From Planctomycetota bacterium (GTDB taxonomy: Bacteria; Planctomycetota; Brocadiia; JAADGH01), in contig JAADGH010000119.1 in assembly GCA_013152475.1 (NCBI GenBank), positions 1 to 39,089 of the forward strand: a DNA stretch of 39,089 nt. Direction: 5' to 3'. The translations under genes and the position numbers were made by a program. Below the pieces are notes generated by a model that saw nothing but the letters and a program-made list of their open reading frames with translations, made no database searches and was not told the origin of the DNA. This document shows positions 8,846 to 16,880 of this stretch, piece by piece. Positions within the stretch are counted from its first letter, which is position 1, and the number at the start of each line of letters is the position of its first letter.

Positions 8846-11800
8846 ATGTGCACACGAAGACATGGTAACCTGACACCAATGCGAGCATCCACCCCCCATT
8901 GGGCCGTTGCCATCGCCATCGTCCTTTCCGCCCTGGCCGCGGGAGCGGCGGAGGAGAAATCGCTGCTCGAAAATGGCGGCTTTGAGGAGCTCGCTCGGGT
9001 CCAAGGCGTGGCCGAAGGCGGCGGCAAACACGGAAGCTGGATGCTCAAAGGCGGTCCGAAAGTGCCCGCCCACTGGACGCTGAGCGGCTACTTCGGCGGC
9101 GAGCTGTCCGTGCTGTCGGAAGGCGCGCCCGAGGGGAAACGGTTCCTCCGGATTCGCGCCGGCGCCGAGCGGGAGGCGCATATCCATCAGCTCCGTCCTG
9201 AGATCAAATCCGGCGGCTGCTACAAGGTCTCCCTCCGCTACCGGGGCGGCCCGGTCCTGATCAAAGCCTATGAGTACACCGAGGAAGGCAAAGCGCCGCG
9301 CATCGAGACCATTGCAACAGGCAGGGCAACCGACCTGTCGGGCGAATGGGGACGGGTCGAGGGCGCATACTACCCCCCTTGGCAGGTGACCAAGGTTAGC
9401 ATGGTCGCTGCCGTAGCAGCAGGTCACGTTGCCGACATGGATGACTTCCGCGTCTGGCAGGACCAGGACAGGACGGCTTCCGCATTGCAGGGGTGGCTGA
9501 ACGTGAAGGACTTCGGCGCGTCGGGATCGATGTTCGAGACGACGGCCGCCACGACGGAAGGCTCGAACGAGATCATCGTCAAGGATGTGGGCGACTTCAA
9601 GGTCAACCAATGGGTCTCGGTCTCGAAGTGCAACGTTCGCTACGAGCGGGCTAACCTCTACGGACCCAAGTCCCCATACCGCTCCCGGCAGCCCCTGGGG
9701 AAGGCCATGGAGATGCGAGGCTACGATGGCAGCCAGGGGAGCTGGTTCGTCTACATGCTCGAGATCGAGTCGGCGAACCCGCACACCTTCCGCTGGAGCG
9801 ACGATCTGGTCAAGGGCTACAAGTGGACGGCCACCAAGGTCCCCATCACGTGGGACTGGCAGAAGCTGAGCAACGGCATCGAGGTCAAGTTCAACAAGCG
9901 CGACCTTGTGCCGGGGCATCTGATCTGCTTCCACGCGCGCGACCAACTCGTGACCAGGATCGAGCGGATCGATGGCAAAAAGCTCATTCTCTGGGACAAG
10001 GCTAACCGCAGCGTCGCTGACGCCATCGTCCGCCACAGCGACAGCGCCGCTCTTCAGACGACGATCGACCATGCTATCGCGCGAAGAAAGAACGTCTTCG
10101 TGCCGAACGGCACCTATCGCCTGACCCGTGGGATGACCGTCCGCAACGCAGACATCCGCATCGAGGGGGAAAGCGGCGAGAACACGGTCATGGATATCAC
10201 CGAGGGCACAGGCTCGGTCTTCCGGCTGTACAAGGGCACGGAAGTGACCCTTCGCAACTTCCGCATGATCGGGCATACGCCCCTGGCCGAGAAACCCGGC
10301 TCCTTCACCACATCGAGCGGGTACAGGTACTGGGCCTGCGCGCAGAAGCCGTGCAATGCCGTGACAATTAACGGAACCGAACGCGTGCTCATCGAGAACG
10401 TTCACGCCAAGCACATGGCCAGCGAGGCCTTCTACTGCCAGGGCCCGTGCCGCACGGGGAAGAAGGCGCCCAAGACCTACACCAAGCAGCTTACCTTTCT
10501 CCGCTGCTCGGTGATCGACTGCGCGGCCAATGCCTTCAACAACAATGACACCTCCGAGAACACCTGCGTCCTCTACTGCCGCATCGACGGCGCGGGCTGG
10601 CACGCCTACGAGGGACCGGGGCGGTTCATCAAGCTCATCGGTAATTATATCCGCAACGCCGGGCCGTTCACGGTGGGCGATATGAGCCACCGTCCCGACC
10701 ACCTGTACGAGTTAGGCTGCGGGCAGGCGATCATTGCAAACAACGTCTTCGAGGGCTGCGACGGCCGCAACGGCGGCATCCATCTCGGCCACGGTCCGCG
10801 GCAGGTGACCATCGCCAACAACCTGTTCATCAACTACAACGGCCCCGCCATCCGCGTCTCCGGCCATTGTGCCCGCCTGACCGGGCGCGCGTCGTTCCCA
10901 GCGCGGAATGTGGTGGTCACCGGCAACATCATCGACCTGACCTACCCCGGTGAGAAACCGAAGCCTCGCTGGGGCATCGACGTGAGCGCTAATGACGTGA
11001 TCGTCGCGGACAATCAGGTGTACGTCCGCGGCGAGATCGATCCCCGCGCCTTTGGGATCAAGATCGCCGAACCCGCGCGAAACGTGACGGTGCACGACAA
11101 CCTCATCCGAAACTGCACGCTTGGCATTCAGACCACCCGGAACAAATCGGGCGTGAGGAAGGTAATCGATCCTTCTTCGTTCCTGGAGACGCACCTGCCG
11201 CTGGTGTGGGGGACGTCGCACTGCTACCGCGGTTGGGACCTGATGTGGACCTCCGGCGCGAACAAGGGGAAGGTCGCCAAGCTCGATTCCTATGACCCCA
11301 AGACCCTCGTCTTCAAGCTCGCCAAGCCGCATGAGATGAAGGTCGGCGACAAGTTCGAGATCATCCCGCCAGACGGGGCGAACTGGAACCTCCACGACAA
11401 CACCATCACCGGATGCAAGTCTCCCGTGGTCCTCGATTCGTACGGCAGCAATACATGTTTTCTCAAGAACAACATCGTGACGCGCGGCGGTGCGACGGGT
11501 GTCAAGCAGGCGATCCTTGTGGCCGGGCGATTCAACCTGATCGGCAACCAGATCGCCGGCTTCGATGAGGAGGGATCGGCGGCCCTGCTGCTCAGCCCGG
11601 ACCGTGCGGGCAGGGACTACAAGAACATCTTTCGCGAAAACGTCTTTCAGGATTGCGCAAATATCGTGAAGGAGGCCAAGGAGGGGATGTGGAAGTCGGC
11701 CATTGCCAGCGGCAATCTGTTTATCAACTGCGGCGGTGCACCGAGCCAACCCCCGGATAAAACCGTCGAGCAAGACATCACCCCCGTCGTGATTCAGCCG

Positions 11801-12406
11801 CCCAAGAAACCGGTCCTGCTCGCACCGAGACTGAAGTCGCCTGTCAAGATCGACGGCGACGTGTCCGAGTGGCCGTGGAGCAACAAGGCGCGCGTCGTGG
11901 TGCTCGATCGCGGGCCGGCGGGTGAACCCCTCAAGTCCCACAAAGGCCAGGCCATCGCTGCGCATGATGGGAAGAATCTCTACCTCGCCCTTCGCTTCTT
12001 CCTGCCGAAGGGCGCGAAGATCCAGGTCGTCCGGGGATTCGATCAGGGTGACGGCGTCGAGGTGTCGTTCCGCAGCGCCGACCCGAAGAAGCCGACGCCG
12101 ATCTTCCTCCTGTGGGGTTCTGCCGGCGGCGCGCACGAGAGCAGCACGGCCATGGGCGCATCGGCCGAGCAGGCCGAAGCCCTGAAGAAAGCCACTACCT
12201 ACGCCGCGCGACAGACGAAGGACGGCTGGGCATGTGAGTGGCGTATCCCCTTCACTGCCATGGGACTGAAGCCTGAAAATGTGAAGGGCTTCTTCTTCAA
12301 CCTCGGCGTCCAGTGCGCCGCCGATGGCCAATGGATCGCGTGGGTCCCCACGGGCGGGCGGCTGTGCGATGTGGATAGCGCTGGTGAACTGCATATCGAG
12401 AAATAG
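8846..12406 (+). CDS. Secreted three-domain protein: CBM-like, beta-helix (paralogue 3), C-terminal CBM9/DOMON-like
   Basis: 1186 residues. The ATG at 8846 has AAAAGGAA upstream; an ATG at 8879 would give a shorter signal peptide. After the signal (IAIVLSALAAGAA) come three regions. Residues of about 35-210 look like a galactose-binding-type CBM (LLENGGFEEL, FLRIRAGAERE, VSLRYRGGPV). From about 215 to 965 there is a full-length paralogue of the two preceding genes (NVKDFGASGS at about 219, AALQTTIDHA at about 401, then helix turns). Residues of about 990-1186 start SPVKIDGDVSEWPW and contain YLALRFFLP and WACEWRIPFTAMG, the pattern of CBM9-like/DOMON domains that bind sugars or haem. The added domains suggest this copy anchors on the substrate. 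It ends 62 bp before the amidase gene, in the same direction. Confidence 0.8.
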   Translation: MCTRRHGNLTPMRASTPHWAVAIAIVLSALAAGAAEEKSLLENGGFEELARVQGVAEGGGKHGSWMLKGGPKVPAHWTLSGYFGGELSVLSEGAPEGKRFLRIRAGAEREAHIHQLRPEIKSGGCYKVSLRYRGGPVLIKAYEYTEEGKAPRIETIATGRATDLSGEWGRVEGAYYPPWQVTKVSMVAAVAAGHVADMDDFRVWQDQDRTASALQGWLNVKDFGASGSMFETTAATTEGSNEIIVKDVGDFKVNQWVSVSKCNVRYERANLYGPKSPYRSRQPLGKAMEMRGYDGSQGSWFVYMLEIESANPHTFRWSDDLVKGYKWTATKVPITWDWQKLSNGIEVKFNKRDLVPGHLICFHARDQLVTRIERIDGKKLILWDKANRSVADAIVRHSDSAALQTTIDHAIARRKNVFVPNGTYRLTRGMTVRNADIRIEGESGENTVMDITEGTGSVFRLYKGTEVTLRNFRMIGHTPLAEKPGSFTTSSGYRYWACAQKPCNAVTINGTERVLIENVHAKHMASEAFYCQGPCRTGKKAPKTYTKQLTFLRCSVIDCAANAFNNNDTSENTCVLYCRIDGAGWHAYEGPGRFIKLIGNYIRNAGPFTVGDMSHRPDHLYELGCGQAIIANNVFEGCDGRNGGIHLGHGPRQVTIANNLFINYNGPAIRVSGHCARLTGRASFPARNVVVTGNIIDLTYPGEKPKPRWGIDVSANDVIVADNQVYVRGEIDPRAFGIKIAEPARNVTVHDNLIRNCTLGIQTTRNKSGVRKVIDPSSFLETHLPLVWGTSHCYRGWDLMWTSGANKGKVAKLDSYDPKTLVFKLAKPHEMKVGDKFEIIPPDGANWNLHDNTITGCKSPVVLDSYGSNTCFLKNNIVTRGGATGVKQAILVAGRFNLIGNQIAGFDEEGSAALLLSPDRAGRDYKNIFRENVFQDCANIVKEAKEGMWKSAIASGNLFINCGGAPSQPPDKTVEQDITPVVIQPPKKPVLLAPRLKSPVKIDGDVSEWPWSNKARVVVLDRGPAGEPLKSHKGQAIAAHDGKNLYLALRFFLPKGAKIQVVRGFDQGDGVEVSFRSADPKKPTPIFLLWGSAGGAHESSTAMGASAEQAEALKKATTYAARQTKDGWACEWRIPFTAMGLKPENVKGFFFNLGVQCAADGQWIAWVPTGGRLCDVDSAGELHIEK

Positions 12407-12468
12407 GTGGGAACGAACGGCATCCAAGATGCGAAGAGTGATACAGCCATGTGCAGGAGAAGACAACG

Positions 12469-13218
12469 ATGGGCAAACCATCGCGGAGAAAGACGCTCCG
12501 AGTAGCCGGGGCGCAGATCAACACCGCCGAAGACATCGCCGCATCAGAGGACAAAGCGATGCGGTACATCTGGCGAGCGCACAAGGAGAATGCGGATTTT
12601 ATTCTCTTTCCCGAAATGTACCTTACCGGATATACGCCGGCCTTTGACAATGAAGCGACCGAGGCGGCGCTTGAGAGGATCAGGCAGGCCGCCCGGCGTT
12701 ACCGCATCAATATCCTCATGGGCACGGGTTCCAGACACCTGGGCATGACCACCAACCAGGTGCGCGTATTCTCGAAAAAGGGCGAGCTGGCGGGCGTGCA
12801 TGAAAAGATCCTTCTGCAGATCGAGAAGAGCTACGAGCCCGGGCGCAAGCTCCGGGTTTTCGACCTTGATGGATTGTGTTTTGCTGTTCTGATCTGCAAT
12901 GATTTCTGGGCCACGCCTCGCTCCACCCATGGCACGATCCCCATTCTGCCGCAAATGGCGCAGGACCTGGGCGCATCGGTGATCTTCCACTCGATCTCCT
13001 GCAGCGGAGAAAAGGATCCCGCCAAGCGCAAGATCCTGAAGGACTGGCATGTGGCCAACCATCGCACCTGGGCCATGCGCATAGGCATCACCATCGTCGC
13101 CGCCAACCAACCCGGACCCCTCGGCGGCCCCGTCAACTGCGGGATCATCGGGCCCGACGGACAGTACATTGTCCGCACACCCAACAAGGGCGAACGCTTT
13201 TTCCTCGGGGAGATTTAG
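12469..13218 (+). CDS. Carbon-nitrogen hydrolase (nitrilase superfamily)
   Basis: 249 residues from the ATG at 12469, preceded by AGGAGA; an in-frame GTG at 12451 is less likely. The nitrilase-superfamily Glu-Lys-Cys triad is visible: E49 in FPEMYLTGY, K113 in VHEKILLQ and C143 in VLICNDFW. The order and spacing fit, as does the AGAQINTAED start of the first beta-strand. Members hydrolyse amides, nitriles or carbamoyl groups through a Cys thioester. There is no signal peptide, so it is cytoplasmic. Its place behind the secreted glycan-binding genes suggests removal of an amide or N-acyl group from an imported product, or recycling of an amide by-product; that is inference. The length is near the lower end for the family. 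Confidence 0.9.
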   Translation: MGKPSRRKTLRVAGAQINTAEDIAASEDKAMRYIWRAHKENADFILFPEMYLTGYTPAFDNEATEAALERIRQAARRYRINILMGTGSRHLGMTTNQVRVFSKKGELAGVHEKILLQIEKSYEPGRKLRVFDLDGLCFAVLICNDFWATPRSTHGTIPILPQMAQDLGASVIFHSISCSGEKDPAKRKILKDWHVANHRTWAMRIGITIVAANQPGPLGGPVNCGIIGPDGQYIVRTPNKGERFFLGEI

Positions 13219-13284
13219 ACTGGTATGCTATGCCCATGCCTGGGAGTACGTCGTGGTTAGCTTGCGACCGGAGAAGTTGAACCC

Positions 13285-14472
13285 ATGAACGATCTGACGC
13301 CATTTGACTTTGCGTTACGAACCCGAATCCTCTTCGGCCCGGGAAAACTGACCGAGCTGGGCGACCTGTCGAAGGTGCTCGGCAGCAAGGCCATGCTTGT
13401 TCTCTATGAGGAAGCTCCAGGTCTGGAGGAGTATGTGGCCCTGGCGGAGCACGCCCTCATCGAAGCCCGAGTCGACGTGATCCGATTCGAACGCATTCAG
13501 CCCGACCCTAAAGCCGCCATCGCCGAGGAGGGCGCGCGCCTGGCGCAACGCGAAGGCATCGACCTGATCATCGGCATCGGCGGCGGCAGCGTCCTGGATA
13601 CGGCGAAGGGCATCTCCATGCTGACGAAGAACGTGGGCGGCGTATGGGACTACGTCATGTGCAATCCCGACCGCCGGGAGCCCGAGGAGGCCCTGCCGAA
13701 GATCCTCATCCCCACCACCTCCGGCACGGGCAGCGAGGTCTCCGCCGGCGCGGTGTTCACCGACCCCCAGCGTGAGATGAAGGGGACGATTGTGTCCCCG
13801 ATGAACGCCCCCGAGATCGCCCTGATCGACCCCCGCCTCACCCTCGGCATGCCGCCTGAGCTGACGGCGGCCTGCGGGGCGGATGCGCTGGGTCACTGCC
13901 TGGAGTGCACCATCTCAAAGAACCGAACGCCGCTCGGACGGGCCTTCTCCTACGAGGGGGTTCGCCTTGCCGCGAGACATCTGCGCGCGGCGGTCCATGA
14001 CGGGGGAGATATCGTCGCGCGGTCGGGCATGGCACTGGCTGCCACGTACGGCGGCCTCGGCCTGGCCTACTCCGCCGCCATCGGGACGCACTCCCTCTCC
14101 CACGCCATGGGTGCGCTGGTCCATGTGCCGCACGGTCTGTGCATCGGCCTCATCGAACCCCACATGCTTCTGCACAACCTGTCGGAGTGCATGGCCGACT
14201 ACGTCGCACTTGCGCCGATGTTCGGCGTCGAGCGGCGCGGCCGGGGCGACGAAGCCGTGGCCCGGAACTTCATCGCGGCGGTTACGGACCTGCTTCGCAG
14301 CATTGGCATCCCGGAGCGAATCAGGGTTAAGCCCGACCAGACAACCGGCGAGTTCGCTCGGGCCCTGGCGAAAAATGCGAAGAAGTCCACGCCCAAATCT
14401 GTCGAGTTCACGCCGGCCCCCCTGACCATGGACGACATGGTCGAGATGTACCTCAACGTCGTGCATTCGTGA
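13285..14472 (+). CDS. Iron-containing alcohol dehydrogenase
   Basis: 395 residues, the usual family length. An N-terminal nucleotide-binding region carries GIGGGSVLDTAKG and PTTSGTGSEVS. The C-terminal metal domain has all expected ligands: D and H of DALGHCLEC, and two histidines in HSLSHAMGALVHVPHG. Members reduce aldehydes or ketones, or oxidise alcohols, with NAD(P)H and Fe2+ or Zn2+. The ATG at 13285 follows a GGAGAAG ribosome site. It is the last gene of the plus-strand block, 66 bp after the amidase. A role in reducing an aldehyde or keto sugar breakdown product is plausible. The substrate cannot be assigned. Confidence 0.92.
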   Translation: MNDLTPFDFALRTRILFGPGKLTELGDLSKVLGSKAMLVLYEEAPGLEEYVALAEHALIEARVDVIRFERIQPDPKAAIAEEGARLAQREGIDLIIGIGGGSVLDTAKGISMLTKNVGGVWDYVMCNPDRREPEEALPKILIPTTSGTGSEVSAGAVFTDPQREMKGTIVSPMNAPEIALIDPRLTLGMPPELTAACGADALGHCLECTISKNRTPLGRAFSYEGVRLAARHLRAAVHDGGDIVARSGMALAATYGGLGLAYSAAIGTHSLSHAMGALVHVPHGLCIGLIEPHMLLHNLSECMADYVALAPMFGVERRGRGDEAVARNFIAAVTDLLRSIGIPERIRVKPDQTTGEFARALAKNAKKSTPKSVEFTPAPLTMDDMVEMYLNVVHS

Positions 14473-14538
14473 GTGGGTGTGTGGGGGAGGGTCACTGCAC
14501 CTTTCCGCGCTGCGGTACGGCAGCACCACGGGCCAAAG

Positions 14539-14614
14539 TAGAAGAGCCTTCCAGGCTCTTCATGAAGCGGCAAGATGCCGCTTCTACGTTATGGGCGGGA
14601 ACGGAGTCCCGCCC
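14539..14614. repeat. Cluster of three perfect hairpins between convergent genes (REP-like unit or terminator)
   Basis: Three adjacent perfect palindromes: GAAGAGCC/GGCTCTTC (14541-14561, 5-nt loop), GAAGCGGCA/TGCCGCTTC (14564-14584, 3-nt loop) and GGGCGGGA/TCCCGCCC (14593-14614, 6-nt loop). The first two also sit inside an outer TAGAAG...CTTCTA pair (14539-14544 with 14581-14586). They lie in the 164-bp gap between the dehydrogenase (plus) and the beta-helix gene (minus), where a bidirectional transcription stop would be useful. There is no U-tract, so they may be a REP-like repeat family rather than a simple intrinsic terminator. No second copy was found in the window. Confidence 0.7.
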
Positions 14615-14636
14615 CTACATCTGTGCCTGACCCCGA

Positions 14637-16835
14637 TCACTCCGTGGACCCCGCCGGCAGGATGCGGAAGTTGTCGAACCAGAAGTGCTGCCCCTTCTCT
14701 CCTTTGCCCATCGTGTAGAATCGGAACATCTGGAGCAGCTTCACCTTCGGGTAAACCTCGCGGATCACACGGGCGTCGATGGTGATCTCGTGCCACTGGT
14801 CGTCGTCGATCAGCGTGTAGCGCTTCAGGTCGGTGTAGCCGCCCGCCTTCCGCGTCTCCGTCCCGCCGACGCACACCATGCCGCGCCCGGTGGTTGAGCT
14901 CTTGAACGCGCAGAGCCACACGCCGACGGGCACACCCTTGGGGATGCGGTAGGAGAATTTCACAATCGGGAAACGGTCGATGTCCCACCAGCGCGGGCGG
15001 ATGTCGCACGACAGATCCGCCTTGTCGCTCGTGGCGAAGATGCGCATGGAGCGCTTGCCCGACGCCGCGGTCGTGTCGTCCATGCGCGCGTCGGTGTTGC
15101 GCTGGCGGGAGAAGTTCCAGTAGTAGTGCCACTCTTCCATGTTCTCCGGCTCGAAGTCCGTGACGACCACCGGCTTCGTCGCCGTCTCCATCGTGACCAG
15201 TCGCAGGCCTTTTGGGATGGTCGGTCCGGTTTCCATGCCGGACTCATACGCCCCGAGGTCGGGCGCTTTGCCGGCGTAGGGGAGCGCGATGCTGTCGCCC
15301 TTGGCCCAGGTCGTGTCGCGGTCGAGGGTGAGGACGTTTTTCTCGATGTCCGCCTTGACCACCCGCGCTTTCTTCTTCTCCGAGCCGATGACGATCAGGT
15401 CGCCCTGCTCGCCGGGGATACCGAAGCCGTCATAGAACCAGCGCGCATCGTCCACGGGCATGGTCCGGCCCTGGCCTGCTTCGCGAGCCACGGCCAGAGG
15501 TTTCCCCGCATCGATGCACGGGCTGCCGTCGCGCAGACGATAGTCGTCCGCATCGGCACTGGCGAAGAGCGGGTCGGCGTCGATGTTGCCGATGAACTGC
15601 TTCGGCATTCTTGCGTTTGCCTCGGTCGCCGTCATGCGGAGATCGTCCCAGCGATTGACATTCCATCCTTTTGAATCATAACGTACGGTCTTGCACCCCG
15701 GCTTGTCGCCGAAGAGATCGTTGAACCGAAAGAGATTGTCCTCGGCGATATTGGACTGGAGGAATAGCGCCAGGCCGTCGCCGCCGGGGTCGTTGCCCGC
15801 GAAGATGTTGTTCTGGAAGATGTTGCCCGCGACAAAGTGCCGGCCGGCCTCCTCCCACTTCCCGTTATCGGACATCTGGAAGCCATATTCGTGATTGCGA
15901 AACCACGTGTTGTGGTAGATGCGCGAGCGGGTCATCTCGAAAATCTTTTCGTGCCCGCGCCATTGGTAGGCGTTGATGACCAAGGGGCCGTAATAGTTCC
16001 GGTAGATCACGTTGCGGCGAAAGATGGAATCGACGATGAACAGCTTCGCCCGCCCGTCGGCCGAGCCGGCGCCGTCGAAGCCGTTCGTCACGATGCACCC
16101 CTCCATCAGGATACGCGGGGCGGAGAAGTACTCGAAATTGCGGCCCCAGCGGCAGTCGAAAATGCAGTCACGAACCACGTTGTACGGCGAGTCATACCAT
16201 ATCCCAAAGGGCCGGTGCCCGGCGCGGCTGATGTGGATGCGGAGGAAGACGTTGTGTGTGCTGCCGTAGTTGTTCCACATGTCCCCGGCCACGTGGCCGT
16301 ATTTGCCGATGTTGTTCGACCGCCGGCAGACAAGGTCTTCGTAGCGGTTGGTGTGGGAATCACGGCACTCGATGGGGCTGTAGCTCTTTGTCGCATTCTC
16401 CATTTCGCATTTACGAATGACGCAATTCTTCGTGGACGTCAGACGCATCCACCCGCCGGTGTCGGGGAGCATATAGAACCCCTCGATGACAACGTGGTCC
16501 TTCTGGTTCAGCCAGACGCACAGGGCCTTCCCGTCGCTCGCTTTCCCACCGGTCAGGACCGCGCCGAGGTGGTTCTGAGAGCGGAACGTAATCGGTGCTT
16601 TCTCCTTCCCCGACTGGACGGGTTCAATGACACCGGCGTACTTGCCGTCGAGAAATGTGACCGTATCGCCCGGCTTCAGCGACAGATTCGCTTTTGCGAT
16701 GGTCTTCCAGGGCTTCTCGCGCGTGCCGGGAGCGTCGTCGTTGCCGTCTGGAGACACAACATACTCTGTGGCCAGGAGTTGCGACGAAAAAAAGAGCATC
16801 AGCAGAACACCCGACAGACAAGGCAGTTGGCTCAT
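14637..16835 (-). CDS. Secreted DUF1565-type right-handed beta-helix protein with C-terminal carbohydrate-binding-like domain
   Basis: About 732 residues from the ATG at 16835, which has AGAAAGGATG upstream; an upstream in-frame TTG at 16856 is less likely. A signal peptide (GVLLMLFFSSQLLA) precedes TEYVVSPDGNDDAPGT, the DUF1565 signature with the G-T-x-x-x-P-W-x-T-I (GTREKPWKTI) first strand. Beta-helix turns follow, with Asn/Cys-rich strands (CVIRKCEMENA, VVRDCIFDCRW, GNIFQNNIFAGN). From about residue 570 the C-terminus (TDFEPENMEEWHYYW to HFWFDNFRILP) resembles a galactose-binding or laminin-G-like CBM. The fold is shared by PL9-type lyases and other glycan-active enzymes; no catalytic residue is assigned. 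It is a different subfamily from the three tandem helix proteins. It lies 45 bp downstream of the HzsA-like gene on the same strand, probably in one operon. Confidence 0.78.
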   Translation of the reverse strand: MSQLPCLSGVLLMLFFSSQLLATEYVVSPDGNDDAPGTREKPWKTIAKANLSLKPGDTVTFLDGKYAGVIEPVQSGKEKAPITFRSQNHLGAVLTGGKASDGKALCVWLNQKDHVVIEGFYMLPDTGGWMRLTSTKNCVIRKCEMENATKSYSPIECRDSHTNRYEDLVCRRSNNIGKYGHVAGDMWNNYGSTHNVFLRIHISRAGHRPFGIWYDSPYNVVRDCIFDCRWGRNFEYFSAPRILMEGCIVTNGFDGAGSADGRAKLFIVDSIFRRNVIYRNYYGPLVINAYQWRGHEKIFEMTRSRIYHNTWFRNHEYGFQMSDNGKWEEAGRHFVAGNIFQNNIFAGNDPGGDGLALFLQSNIAEDNLFRFNDLFGDKPGCKTVRYDSKGWNVNRWDDLRMTATEANARMPKQFIGNIDADPLFASADADDYRLRDGSPCIDAGKPLAVAREAGQGRTMPVDDARWFYDGFGIPGEQGDLIVIGSEKKKARVVKADIEKNVLTLDRDTTWAKGDSIALPYAGKAPDLGAYESGMETGPTIPKGLRLVTMETATKPVVVTDFEPENMEEWHYYWNFSRQRNTDARMDDTTAASGKRSMRIFATSDKADLSCDIRPRWWDIDRFPIVKFSYRIPKGVPVGVWLCAFKSSTTGRGMVCVGGTETRKAGGYTDLKRYTLIDDDQWHEITIDARVIREVYPKVKLLQMFRFYTMGKGEKGQHFWFDNFRILPAGSTE

Positions 16836-16880
16836 GGAATCATCCTTTCTGAACAAGGCGCCTCCTTCCGGCGCGCCGTT

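Noticed and set aside
7229..10702. Very long open frame antisense to the tandem beta-helix genes
   Set aside because: It lies opposite genes with clear signal peptides and family motifs, its protein has no recognisable domain, and long antisense frames are expected in GC-rich coding DNA.
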